A DNA stretch of 11,207 nucleotides. Source: an uncultured Desulfovibrio sp. GTDB taxonomy: Bacteria > Desulfobacterota > Desulfovibrionia > Desulfovibrionales > Desulfovibrionaceae. A model generated the notes under the pieces. It had not been told where the DNA came from. It ran no database searches and worked only from the letters and a program-made list of their open reading frames with translations. The stretch spans positions 1 through 11,207 of the forward strand of contig CAMWPE010000062.1 of the NCBI GenBank assembly GCA_947176055.1, written 5' to 3'. This document shows, piece by piece, positions 1 to 8,004 of the stretch. The position numbers and the translations under genes were made by a program. Each line of letters starts with the position of its first letter. The stretch's first letter is position 1.

Positions 1-1242
1 ACCTGCGTCACCTTACTGGCTATTCTCCCCAAACATAACGTAACACTTTATCACGATTATTCCAATGGCAAGCGTTGTCTGAACACCAGCACTCCTATCT
101 TTAACTCGAAAGGAGACGTATGGCGGGTCATAGCGGCTATACGCGATATTACCGAGCTGGAAACGCTTCAAAACAGGCTTTCGGATCTGGAAGTCGAGGC
201 TCTCGCCTATAAATTGCGCGCCCGCGATCTGGAGGACGCGGCCCATAACTCCTTCATAGGCCGGAGCGCGGCCCTGCGGAAAGTCGTTCAAGATATTGGC
301 AAAGCCGCCCGCAGCGAGGCCGTGACCCTGATCCTGGGCGAAACAGGCACGGGAAAATCCCTCGCGGCCAAGACCATTCACGAGCTGGGACCGAGGGCCC
401 AGAAACCCTTTGTTTCCTTAAACTGCGGAGCCATACCCGACACGCTCATGGAGTCGGAATTATTCGGATACGAAAAAGGAGCTTTTACGGGCGCGTCGCG
501 AAACGGCAAGCCGGGCCTGTTGGAGCTGGCCTCCGGCGGAACCCTGTTGCTCGACGAGATAGGCGAATTATCTCTGCCTTTGCAGGCCAAATTGCTTCAC
601 GTGCTGGATGGAAACTCCATCTACCGGGTTGGAGGAACGCGTCCCATCCCGGTTAATGCCCGGATAATCGCCGCCACAAATCGATCTTTGCGGGAGATGG
701 TCGTCCAGGGGCGGTTCAGGGAAGATCTCTTTTACAGATTGCGGGTAATTTGCATAGAAATTCCCCCATTGCGGGACCGGATCGAAGATATCTTGCTCCT
801 CGCGTCGCATTTTCTCAATAAACTTGGGAAGAAATCTGGGAAATCAAAAAAACTTGACCGGCGGGCGGAAAGGATGTTCCTCAAATACGCCTGGCCCGGA
901 AATACCCGGGAGTTGCAAAGCGTTATTCAATCGCTTTTCACGCTTTGCGAAAACGACGTCATCGTCCCGGCGGATCTGCCGTCGTATATGCGGGAAAAAA
1001 CGGAAAATCAGGCCGTCTCTCCCTTGCGCGGTCTTTCCGAAGCCATCGAAAGTCTCGAAAAGGAGATGATCGCGAGAGCCCTGGCCGAAACGGGAAGCAC
1101 TTACAAAGCGGCGAAAATCCTGCGGGTAAGCCAGTCTTCCGTTGTCCGCAAGGCGAAAAAATACGGAATAGTTTGTCAGCCATCGCGTCGCGACGGGATC
1201 ATGTGGACTTCCCCGTCGGGGGATAGCGACGGCGCGGATTAA
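1..1242 (+). CDS. Sigma-54-dependent transcriptional activator (PAS, AAA+, TyrR-type HTH), 5' end outside window
   Basis: This is an ATP-driven enhancer-binding protein that remodels sigma-54 RNA polymerase to open promoters. The frame is open from base 1, so the true start lies upstream; 413 codons are visible. Residues 1-53 look like the end of a PAS sensor domain, finishing in RDITEL (48-53), then a short helical linker. The AAA+ domain has Walker A GETGTGKS (113-120), the sigma-54 contact loop GAFTGA (160-165), Walker B LLLDEIGE (182-189) and the RFREDLFYRL segment. The C-terminus holds a TyrR/Fis-like helix-turn-helix (about 366-389, GSTYKAAKIL...SQSSVVRKAKK). The architecture matches PAS-type activators sensing a small molecule or redox state; the signal cannot be told from the fragment. 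Two MarC genes follow after one base and are the obvious candidate targets or operon partners. No phosphoacceptor domain is seen in the visible part. Confidence 0.95.
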   Translation, partial: TCVTLLAILPKHNVTLYHDYSNGKRCLNTSTPIFNSKGDVWRVIAAIRDITELETLQNRLSDLEVEALAYKLRARDLEDAAHNSFIGRSAALRKVVQDIGKAARSEAVTLILGETGTGKSLAAKTIHELGPRAQKPFVSLNCGAIPDTLMESELFGYEKGAFTGASRNGKPGLLELASGGTLLLDEIGELSLPLQAKLLHVLDGNSIYRVGGTRPIPVNARIIAATNRSLREMVVQGRFREDLFYRLRVICIEIPPLRDRIEDILLLASHFLNKLGKKSGKSKKLDRRAERMFLKYAWPGNTRELQSVIQSLFTLCENDVIVPADLPSYMREKTENQAVSPLRGLSEAIESLEKEMIARALAETGSTYKAAKILRVSQSSVVRKAKKYGIVCQPSRRDGIMWTSPSGDSDGAD

Positions 1243-1243
1243 T

Positions 1244-1873
1244 ATGGCCCTGAGCGCGATTGATCTTTATCTTATTCTTGGCCTGGCGGTAAAAATCTAC
1301 GCTTTGCTCACTCCTCCGGCGGTTCTTTCCGCTTTTATCCATTATACGCGCGGAAGATCCGCGCGGGAGAAATTTATTATCTCCTGCAAAACTTCGGTCG
1401 CGATTTTCCTCCTGGGCGAAACCCTGCTTCTTTTTGGCTCCACAATATTCGGCGTTTTTGGTTTTACTCTGGACGCCTTCCGCATAGGAGTGGGTTTGTT
1501 GCTTTTCTTGAGCGCCATCCGCCTGATGAACGAGGACGATGACGCCAGGCCCGTCAAACCGGACGCGGATATAAGCGTCGTTCCTTTGGCGATACCCCTT
1601 GGCATGGGGCCGTCGGCGATAGGCGCGGTGATTGTTCTGGGCGCCGCGTCGACCGGCGCCGTCGATCTCTGGATAGATTCCCTATGTCTTTTTATGGCCT
1701 CCGCGGGAATGGCCGTCCTCCTCTGTCTGGCCGATCCCGTTGAAAGATTGATCGGCAAAACGGGTATCGCTGTAATGTCCAAATTGACCGCGCTTTTGCT
1801 TTCGGCCATCGCGGCGCAAGTAATTTTTACCGGAATAAAAGCTTTCTTAAATACTCTCCAATCCGGCGGTTAG
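1244..1873 (+). CDS. MarC-family integral membrane protein (first of a tandem pair)
   Basis: This 209-residue protein is almost wholly hydrophobic, with about six membrane segments. Family-like motifs are GFTLDAFRIGVGLLLFLSAI in the middle and VPLAIPLGMGPSAIGAV from residue 113, matching the MarC (UPF0056) pattern of a proline-rich 'P-LAIP---GP-AI' loop. Length agrees with the family (about 200-220). MarC was once linked to multiple antibiotic resistance, but that has been questioned and the transported substrate, if any, is unknown. The ATG lies one base after the stop of the sigma-54 activator with no clear Shine-Dalgarno sequence, suggesting translational coupling. The next gene encodes a close paralogue. 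The N-terminal motif YALLTPPAVLSAF takes the place of the more usual 'inP' motif, so this pair may form its own subfamily. Confidence 0.88.
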   Translation: MALSAIDLYLILGLAVKIYALLTPPAVLSAFIHYTRGRSAREKFIISCKTSVAIFLLGETLLLFGSTIFGVFGFTLDAFRIGVGLLLFLSAIRLMNEDDDARPVKPDADISVVPLAIPLGMGPSAIGAVIVLGAASTGAVDLWIDSLCLFMASAGMAVLLCLADPVERLIGKTGIAVMSKLTALLLSAIAAQVIFTGIKAFLNTLQSGG

Positions 1874-1882
1874 AGGCAATCG

Positions 1883-2482
1883 ATGGATCTTTTCGGCGCG
1901 ATGCTCGGCGACAGCGTAAAACTGTACGCCTTGATGACTCCTCCCGCGGTGTTAAGCGCGTTTCTGGGACACACCAAAAAATTGACCTCCCGCGAAAAAA
2001 ACGTCATAGCGCTCAAAACTTCTTCGGCCATTTTTATTATTGGTTGCGTCCTTTATGTCTGGGGATCCAGTATTTTCGAGTTATTTGGTTTTACCCTGGA
2101 CGCTTTTCGCATCGGCTCCGGAGTATTGCTGATGCTGACCGCGATCTCTCTTATGAGCGACAACGGCGACGATCCGGAAATACATCACGAGGGCGATATA
2201 AGCGTCGTTCCCCTGGCCATCCCCCTTGGCATGGGTCCCGCTTCCATCGGCGCGGTCATGGTCATGGGCGCCAGCGCTAAATCTCATCATGATCTCTTGG
2301 CCGGCGTAATCGCCCTGTTTATCGCGGCTTTTTTCATGTATCTGCTTTTGCGTCTAGGAGACGTGGCCGGCCGCGCCCTTGGCAAAACTGGCATAGCCAT
2401 CCTGGGCAAACTGACGGGTCTGCTTCTGGCAGCTATCGCAGCCCAGGTTATTTTTACCGGCGTAATCGGCTTTCTCCGGTAA
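1883..2482 (+). CDS. MarC-family integral membrane protein (second of a tandem pair)
   Basis: This 199-residue membrane protein is a clear paralogue of its upstream neighbour. The two share YAL-TPPAVLSAF near the N-terminus, FGFTLDAFRIG in the middle, DISVVPLAIPLGMGP (here ending near residue 120) and AIAAQVIFTG near the C-terminus, while loop regions differ. An AGAGG-like ribosome binding site overlaps the stop codon of the first copy (1871-1876) and sits about 6 nt before this ATG, so the pair is surely one transcript. Paralogous small membrane proteins kept side by side often form heteromers; that is inference. Function is unknown as for other MarC proteins. A GC-rich stem-loop after the stop probably ends the operon. 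Confidence 0.88.
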   Translation: MDLFGAMLGDSVKLYALMTPPAVLSAFLGHTKKLTSREKNVIALKTSSAIFIIGCVLYVWGSSIFELFGFTLDAFRIGSGVLLMLTAISLMSDNGDDPEIHHEGDISVVPLAIPLGMGPASIGAVMVMGASAKSHHDLLAGVIALFIAAFFMYLLLRLGDVAGRALGKTGIAILGKLTGLLLAAIAAQVIFTGVIGFLR

Positions 2483-2519
2483 TCAGGTCCGTTCGAACGC
2501 TCCGCCTGTATCTTCGTTG

Positions 2520-2550
2520 CGTATCCGCGCTCGAGTTTGACGCGGACGCG
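2520..2550 (+). terminator. Probable rho-independent terminator after the MarC pair
   Basis: TCCGCG (2524-2529) pairs with CGCGGA (2541-2546) around an 11-nt loop. The stem extends outward past one A-C mismatch by a G-U, a G-C and a C-G pair. TTT follows directly and the next bases are T-rich. The position, about 40 nt after the MarC stop codon, fits an operon end, but the T tract is short and interrupted. Confidence 0.45.
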
Positions 2551-2658
2551 TTTCCAGTTTAATATTTTATTAATATTTTAACCGGTCGCGCGCCGGATTC
2601 GGCTCTAACATTCGCGAAAAAGCATTTCGCCTAGCAAAGTTTCGGATTATCGCGCGCG

Positions 2659-2664
2659 TATAAT
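2659..2664 (+). promoter_or_regulatory. Perfect -10 hexamer TATAAT just before the GGDEF gene
   Basis: TATAAT ends only 4 nt before the ATG at 2669. It lies in a near-palindrome (2646-2664, ATTAT...CGCGCGCG...ATAAT), which could be an operator. No good -35 is seen at 16-18 bp spacing. If used, the transcript would start at or within a base or two of the ATG, giving a leaderless mRNA. Confidence 0.4.
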
Positions 2665-2668
2665 AGCT

Positions 2669-4051
2669 ATGTCCAACCGGATCGCTATCAAGGGCCCGCG
2701 CATCAGCGTCGTCAATCTGGCGATGTTCTGCCTTTCTTTCCTGATTTTCATTGTCGTCCTTTACACAACAGTCCTGATCTCGCGAGATTATCGCGCCGCT
2801 CTTACAGCCATGAACAATTATATGGACTGGGAAGCCGCCTCCAGAGCGATTCAGTATGGCACGGATTATCTCGCGGAGCAGGCTCAAACTTACGCCATTA
2901 CCTTAAATAAACAATGCGCCGATCATTATTTTGAGGAATTATACGATATAAAGAATCGCGAAACGGCCCTGGAAAGACTCATGGACAGCAATCTCCATTT
3001 TTCTTCCCCGGATCACGATTGCGATCTTGAACGCGCCGTTAACTTGTCCAACGCCCTCTCCCGCAAAGAGATCTACGCGATCAGGCTGATAGCCGAGGCC
3101 TGCGGCGAGAGCCTCGAAGATTTTCCGGACGCGGTAAGAAATACTCGCCTTTCGGGGAAGGACAGGCTTTTGTCCCCCCCGGAAAAAATCGCCCGGGCCA
3201 GGGCGATGGTGTTCGATCACTCCTACGAGGACGCCAGACGAGAGATCCACGATCTTCTCTCGAAATTTGTGCGCTCCAATATTGAAAAATTGCGAAATGA
3301 GCAGACAAGCCAGACGCGGAATCTCGGCGAGGCGCTTCGCTACGAGCGAATCCTGCTTATCGCTCTCTTTGTCATCAACCTCCTTACCTTCGCCCTGATC
3401 ATTATCTATATTATCCGCCCTTTAAAAGTCTATCTCCGGTGTATCAAAGACGACAAGAAGCTTAAGGTTATCGGCGCCTACGAATTTAAACAACTTGCTC
3501 TGACATACAACGATATTTTCGCGCTAAAAGAATATCATGACAAAATGCTCAAGCACAAGGCTGAGCATGATCCGCTAACCGGACTTCTGAACCGCTCCGC
3601 CTTCGATTCGCTGAAAGATATTTTAAAGGGCGACGACTATCATATAGGCCTCTTGCTAATCGATGTGGATAAATTTAAACAAATCAATGATAACTATGGC
3701 CATATGATCGGCGACGAAACCTTGCGCAATGTCGCAAATATGTTAAATAGCAACTTCCGCTCCGAGGATTACTGCATCCGGCTTGGCGGCGACGAGTTCG
3801 CCGTTGTCTTCCAGGCCGGCGACGATTCGATGATCGATATTATCAAGGAAAAAATATACCATATAAACGAAAAATTGCTTCATCCCGAAGGCAAACTGCC
3901 TCCTGTGTCTTTAAGCGCGGGCGGAGCTATCTCAAAGACAGGTTTCGCCGAAAATCTGTATCTGCGCGCCGACGAAGCCCTGTATAGCGTGAAAGAAGCC
4001 GGACGTCGCGGTTGCGAATTTTATGACGAAAACCTGGCGGAGGCCAAATGA
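2669..4051 (+). CDS. Membrane-anchored diguanylate cyclase (GGDEF) with extracytoplasmic sensor domain
   Basis: This 460-residue enzyme should make cyclic di-GMP from two GTP. A membrane segment at about residues 14-37 is followed by a roughly 190-residue extracytoplasmic region with no motif I recognise, then a second segment (about 228-250, ILLIALFVINLLTFALIIIY). A cytoplasmic linker leads to the GGDEF domain (about 300-455), with DPLTGLLNR, the metal-binding LLIDVDKFKQIND segment and an intact GGDEF at 373-377. RSED at 364-367, five residues before GGDEF, is a canonical RxxD inhibitory site, so product feedback is expected. There is no EAL domain. The ATG at 2669 lacks a Shine-Dalgarno sequence and sits just after a TATAAT; Met19 (2723) is an alternative but has no better site and would cut into the first membrane segment. 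The stop overlaps the next start (ATGA). Confidence 0.93.
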   Translation: MSNRIAIKGPRISVVNLAMFCLSFLIFIVVLYTTVLISRDYRAALTAMNNYMDWEAASRAIQYGTDYLAEQAQTYAITLNKQCADHYFEELYDIKNRETALERLMDSNLHFSSPDHDCDLERAVNLSNALSRKEIYAIRLIAEACGESLEDFPDAVRNTRLSGKDRLLSPPEKIARARAMVFDHSYEDARREIHDLLSKFVRSNIEKLRNEQTSQTRNLGEALRYERILLIALFVINLLTFALIIIYIIRPLKVYLRCIKDDKKLKVIGAYEFKQLALTYNDIFALKEYHDKMLKHKAEHDPLTGLLNRSAFDSLKDILKGDDYHIGLLLIDVDKFKQINDNYGHMIGDETLRNVANMLNSNFRSEDYCIRLGGDEFAVVFQAGDDSMIDIIKEKIYHINEKLLHPEGKLPPVSLSAGGAISKTGFAENLYLRADEALYSVKEAGRRGCEFYDENLAEAK

Positions 4052-5355
4052 ATTTCCTGAACGACTATTTCCAGATCGAAGCCAATAATTCGTCCGTCAG
4101 AACGGAATTGATCGCCGGACTCACCAGTTTCATGGCCATGTGCTATTTAATATTCGTAGTCCCCTCCATGCTCGCGGACGCCGGAATGCCCCGCGAAGCG
4201 GCGACTTCGGCGACTATCTGGATCACCATCCTCGCCACCCTTCTTATGGGTCTGTGGGCTAAATTTCCGGTTGCCGTGGCCCCGGGCCTCGGGATCACAG
4301 CCTTTTTCGCCTATTATATCTGCGGACCCGCGGGTTATTCCTGGGAAACTGGCCTGGGCGCCGTATTCATATCCGGCGTCGTCTTTCTTCTTTTAACCGT
4401 CACCAAAATCCGAAGGATGATCATCGACGCCATCCCCATGGATTTAAAATATTCCATCGTCGTCGGCATCGGCGCTTTTATCGCTTTCATAGGCATGAAA
4501 AATTGCGGCATGATCGTCGCTAATCCCTCTACTTTCGTCGCTCTGGGCGATTTAACCGCTCCGAATACGCTGATGGCCATTTGCGGTCTTTTCCTCACAG
4601 CGTCCCTTATGTGCCTTCGAATCAGGGGCGCCATGATCATCGGCATAGCCGTGATCAGTCTTGCCGGTTTGTTAACCGGTATGACTCCTTGGCCTTCGGG
4701 CTCGCCCTTTTCCTTCGATATCGCGCCGCCCCGCGCTCTTTTCATGAAAATGGATCTTCCTGGAGCCCTGGCCCATGGCCTATTTTCAATTATCTTTACC
4801 CTGACAATGGTCGATCTTTTCGATAATATGGGCGTGCTGATAGGTCTCGCGCAAAAGGCGGGTTTTATGAAACCTGACGGCCAGATTAAAAATCTCGATA
4901 AAGCCCTTATGACCGACTCCCTGGCTACAATGGGTAGCGCCGTAGTCGGAGCCACCACGGCCACCAGTTATCTGGAATGCGCGGCCGGAGTCGCCGCGGG
5001 CGGTCGCACCGGCCTTACCGCGCTGACCATCGCCGGCTTGTTCTTTCTTTCCCTCTTCTTTACGCCTATTATTGCCCTGGTTCCATCTTTCGCCACGTCG
5101 CCAATCCTGATCCTTGTGGGCGCGCTCATGATGCAGGAAGTGATCAATATAAAATTTTCGGAATTTTCCGTAGCCGCGCCCGCTTTCCTGACCATCATCT
5201 CCATGCCCCTGACTTTCAATATAGCCACAGGCTTCGGCTTCGGTTTTATCAGTTTTGTGGCGTTGAAACTTTTTACAGGCCGCTTCCGCGAAGTTAATCC
5301 TTTTATGTTTGTCATCGCCGTCTGTTTTGTCATTAACTTCACCATGCGGCTTTGA
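4048..5355 (+). CDS. AzgA/PbuG-type purine (adenine/guanine/hypoxanthine) permease
   Basis: This 435-residue polytopic protein matches the AzgA branch of the NCS2 nucleobase transporters over its full length: VRTELIAGLTSFMAMCYLIFV near the N-terminus, VAPGLGITAFFAY (77-89), GMKNCGMIVANPST, DLFDNMGVLIGLAQKAG (from 256) and GGRTGLTA (318-325). Such proteins import purine bases by proton symport; the exact base is not predictable. The ATG overlaps the stop of the diguanylate cyclase by 4 nt (ATGA), and GGAGG at 4039-4043 inside that gene provides the ribosome binding site, so the two are translationally linked. A sodium symporter gene follows. The transporter may feed purine salvage and hence the GTP pool used by the upstream enzyme; this is inference. 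Confidence 0.93.
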   Translation: MNFLNDYFQIEANNSSVRTELIAGLTSFMAMCYLIFVVPSMLADAGMPREAATSATIWITILATLLMGLWAKFPVAVAPGLGITAFFAYYICGPAGYSWETGLGAVFISGVVFLLLTVTKIRRMIIDAIPMDLKYSIVVGIGAFIAFIGMKNCGMIVANPSTFVALGDLTAPNTLMAICGLFLTASLMCLRIRGAMIIGIAVISLAGLLTGMTPWPSGSPFSFDIAPPRALFMKMDLPGALAHGLFSIIFTLTMVDLFDNMGVLIGLAQKAGFMKPDGQIKNLDKALMTDSLATMGSAVVGATTATSYLECAAGVAAGGRTGLTALTIAGLFFLSLFFTPIIALVPSFATSPILILVGALMMQEVINIKFSEFSVAAPAFLTIISMPLTFNIATGFGFGFISFVALKLFTGRFREVNPFMFVIAVCFVINFTMRL

Positions 5356-5363
5356 CAGCGCGA

Positions 5364-5381
5364 GAGGGGGCGACGCCCCTC
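5364..5381 (+). promoter_or_regulatory. GC-rich stem-loop in the leader between purine permease and NSS transporter
   Basis: GGGGC (5367-5371) pairs with GCCCC (5375-5379) around a GAC loop, and with one bulged G the stem extends by two more pairs. It lies 9 nt after the permease stop and about 60 nt before the ATG chosen for the next gene. No T run follows, so it is more likely an mRNA processing or attenuation element, or chance, than a terminator. Confidence 0.25.
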
Positions 5382-5444
5382 CGCTTATGTTCGCGCGCCC
5401 GTTATGAGCCTTTTAATCCTGTAAAGAACTGGATCCTCTTTGCC

Positions 5445-6842
5445 ATGACCGAAGATCTTGCGCCGGGAAGCGCCTCCGCGCGCGAAATGCTTGGCAGCCG
5501 TCTCGGCTTCCTGCTCATCTCAGCCGGTTGCGCCATCGGCCTGGGGAATGTCTGGCGTTTCCCATATATAACAGGCGTTTACGGCGGGGCTATTTTCGTC
5601 CTGGTCTATTTCGTTTTCCTCGCCGCCATCCTGCCCATTCTCATTATGGAATTTTCCGTCGGCCGCGCTTCGCGCCTTAATATGGGTCTGGCCCTTAAAA
5701 AACTGGAGCCCCGCGGTTCCGCATGGAGCAAATTTGGCTGGATCGCCCTGGTCGGCAGTTATATGCTGATGATCTTTTATACCACCGTAACCGGCTGGAT
5801 GTTGGGTTATTGCTGGTTTACCGTATCCGGCTCCCTCTCCGGCCTGGATCCGGCCGGCATAGGCCAGTTTTTTTCCGCGTACCTTGCCAGTCCGGGAAAG
5901 CAGGCGCTGGGCATGACACTCGCCGTAGCCGCGGGCTTTTATGTCTGCGTAATGGGCGTGCGCCATGGCGTTGAAAGAGTTGTAAAAATCCTGATGGTCG
6001 GTTTGCTCGCCATCCTCGTCATTCTCGTCATTCGCGCCCTGCTTCTCCCAGGATCGGGCGCGGGCGTATCTTTCTATCTCCTCCCGGACTGGGACAAATT
6101 CACAAGCTATAATTTCTTCGAAATCTGCAACGCGGCCATGAGCCAGGCCTTTTTCACCCTCTCCGTAGGCATTGGCTCCATGTGCATTTTCGGAAGCTAT
6201 CAACCCGACGACCGCTCCCTTACCGGCGAGTCGCTCTGGATCGCTGGTCTCGATACCTTCGTCGGTATAATGGCCGGCTTGATCATCTTTCCAGCCTGCT
6301 TTGCCTTTGGAGTGCAACCGGATTCCGGTCCCGGTTTGATTTTTGTTACCTTGCCGAATATCTTTAATAATATCGATGGGGGCCGTGTCTGGGGTTGCCT
6401 CTTTTTCATTTTCCTGGCTTTCGCTTCCCTCACCACTGTCATAGCGGTCTTTGAAAATATCATCTCTTATAGCGTCGATGTCTGGAAATGGAGCCGCAAA
6501 AAATCCGTTGTTGTCCACTTCGTCTGTATGTGGATCCTCTCCCTCCCCTGCGCCCTGGGTTTTAGTTATTTGAGCTTCATCCAGCCGCTCGGATCCGACA
6601 GCAGTATTCTCGATTTCGAAGATTTCCTGATCAGCGACAACATACTGCCCGCGGGAGGTTTGCTCTTTCTTTTATTCTGTTGCCATAAAAACGGCTGGGG
6701 CTGGAATAATTTTATAGCCGAAGCCGACCTGGGCGCCGGTCCCAAATTCCCTGGGATCCTGCGCCCCTTCCTTACCTGGATTTTGCCCTTGCTTATTATT
6801 TGCGTTTTTATTATGGGGTATGTGAATAAATTTTTTAAATAA
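5445..6842 (+). CDS. Neurotransmitter:sodium symporter (NSS/SLC6) family transporter
   Basis: This is a LeuT-fold Na+-coupled symporter, usually for amino acids or related small amines. The signature GLGNVWRFPY occurs at residues 32-41 (counted from the chosen start), inside the first membrane segment, preceded by LGSRLGFLLISAGCAI. About 11-12 hydrophobic segments follow, and 465 residues is normal for bacterial members. The frame is open upstream to a TTG at 5352 that overlaps the purine permease stop, but the extra 31 residues are not like the short hydrophilic N-terminus of the family, so the ATG at 5445 was preferred; its ribosome binding site is weak (GGA at 5431). The substrate is unknown. 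Co-direction and a short gap (about 90 nt) suggest co-transcription with the GGDEF and purine permease genes. Confidence 0.9.
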   Translation: MTEDLAPGSASAREMLGSRLGFLLISAGCAIGLGNVWRFPYITGVYGGAIFVLVYFVFLAAILPILIMEFSVGRASRLNMGLALKKLEPRGSAWSKFGWIALVGSYMLMIFYTTVTGWMLGYCWFTVSGSLSGLDPAGIGQFFSAYLASPGKQALGMTLAVAAGFYVCVMGVRHGVERVVKILMVGLLAILVILVIRALLLPGSGAGVSFYLLPDWDKFTSYNFFEICNAAMSQAFFTLSVGIGSMCIFGSYQPDDRSLTGESLWIAGLDTFVGIMAGLIIFPACFAFGVQPDSGPGLIFVTLPNIFNNIDGGRVWGCLFFIFLAFASLTTVIAVFENIISYSVDVWKWSRKKSVVVHFVCMWILSLPCALGFSYLSFIQPLGSDSSILDFEDFLISDNILPAGGLLFLLFCCHKNGWGWNNFIAEADLGAGPKFPGILRPFLTWILPLLIICVFIMGYVNKFFK

Positions 6843-7025
6843 TATAGTTTATTATAACTTTAGCTGGTTTTCGCGTCGATATGGAATATGCCGTCGCGCG
6901 ATAGACATAAAATTTAAATCCATCGTATGCCTTTGCGTCGATAAGTTATACTCGTAGTTCTGTTACAAACACGCTTCGTCATTAATGGACAATTACTGGC
7001 TCAAATCGCTATAACGGAGGCTCGC

Positions 7026-7970
7026 ATGCGCGTCGTCTTGCTGGAAAGTCTGGGTTGCTCTCCCGAATTGCTGGAAACCAATAAAAAGCAACTTGCGGAA
7101 AAAGGTTGCGAACTGATCGCGTATGAAAAAACCGGTGATATCGCTACACTGAAGAGCGAGGTCGCGGACGCGGACGCGATGATGCTGGCCAATATGCATC
7201 TTCCAGCCGAAGTTCTCGCGTCCGCTAAAAACGTTAAATTTATAAATGTTGCTTTTACCGGCGTCGATCATATCCCCATGGCCGACGCGCGAGAACGAAA
7301 AATTACCGTATCCAACGCTTCCGGCTACGCCGATCAGGCCGTAGCCGAACTTTGTATCAGTTTCATGATTCAGCTGCTGCGGGATTTGCCAAAGGCTGAT
7401 CAAAGAACGCGATCCGGCGAAACGAAGGTCGGACTTCGCGCCAATCTCCTGCAAGGCAAGACAGTGGGTCTCATCGGCGCCGGAGTCATTGGCAAAAGAC
7501 TCGCCGCCCTGCTTAAAGCCTTCGGCGCGAAAGTCGTCGCCCATAACCGTCATCCAGTAAACGATCCTAATATCGACGAAAATCTCTCCCTCGACGATCT
7601 CTTGAGAGTATCCGACATCGTCTCCATCCACACTCCGCTCACGCCGGAGACAAAAGGCATGATCGGCGAAAAAGAATTAAAGAAAATGAAAAAGGGCGCC
7701 CTCCTGATCAACACGGCCCGCGGCCCGGTGGTCGATAATCGCGCCCTGGCCGACGCTCTCACTAACGACGTCATCGCCGGCGCCGCCATCGATGTATTCG
7801 ATATGGAGCCTCCCCTCCCCGCGGATTACCCTTTGCTTCATGCCAAAAACCTCATCCTCTCGCCGCATCTCGCCTTTTACAGCGACGAATCCCTGGAAAA
7901 GAGAGCGGAAATCGCTTTCGATAACCTGAACGCGTGGCTGGAGGGAAAACCGAAGAATGTCGTGGGATAA
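7026..7970 (+). CDS. D-isomer-specific 2-hydroxyacid dehydrogenase
   Basis: This 314-residue NAD(P)-dependent oxidoreductase interconverts a 2-keto acid and its D-2-hydroxy acid. The Rossmann motif GAGVIG is at 151-156, and the catalytic triad is in the expected places: Arg232 (NTARGPVVD), Glu261 (FDMEPPL) and His281 (SPHLAF). The N-terminal part (1-110) and the C-terminal helix form the substrate domain, including FTGVDHI (around 79) and NASGYADQAVAE. No ACT or other regulatory domain is present, so it is not a long-form phosphoglycerate dehydrogenase. Hydroxypyruvate/glyoxylate reductase, D-lactate dehydrogenase or a related activity are all possible. GGAGG at 7016-7020, 5 nt before the ATG, is a strong ribosome binding site. 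A 183-nt gap upstream suggests its own promoter; TATACT at 6947-6952 is a weak -10 candidate. Confidence 0.93.
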   Translation: MRVVLLESLGCSPELLETNKKQLAEKGCELIAYEKTGDIATLKSEVADADAMMLANMHLPAEVLASAKNVKFINVAFTGVDHIPMADARERKITVSNASGYADQAVAELCISFMIQLLRDLPKADQRTRSGETKVGLRANLLQGKTVGLIGAGVIGKRLAALLKAFGAKVVAHNRHPVNDPNIDENLSLDDLLRVSDIVSIHTPLTPETKGMIGEKELKKMKKGALLINTARGPVVDNRALADALTNDVIAGAAIDVFDMEPPLPADYPLLHAKNLILSPHLAFYSDESLEKRAEIAFDNLNAWLEGKPKNVVG

Positions 7971-8004
7971 AGGATTGGGAATTTAAAGATCTTCACCGCG
8001 GCCT

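Noticed and set aside
2632..2645. TAGCAAAGTTTCG resembling part of the dispersed repeat
   Set aside because: The match covers only about 12 bases and does not extend, so a fourth copy cannot be supported.
5352..5444. TTG start for the NSS transporter with a 31-residue extension, and TTGACA at 5352 as a -35 box
   Set aside because: The extension is unlike family N-termini. No -10 hexamer lies at suitable spacing from the TTGACA.
5520..6518. 332-residue minus-strand frame opposite the sodium symporter
   Set aside because: It is a long shadow frame caused by codon bias; the plus strand encodes a complete NSS transporter and the minus translation resembles no protein.
6987..7000. Possible sigma-54 promoter (GG-N10-GC) before the 2-hydroxyacid dehydrogenase
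   Set aside because: The spacing fits, but TGGACA...TGGCT deviates from TGGCAC...TTGC and would leave a very short leader. One such match is expected by chance.
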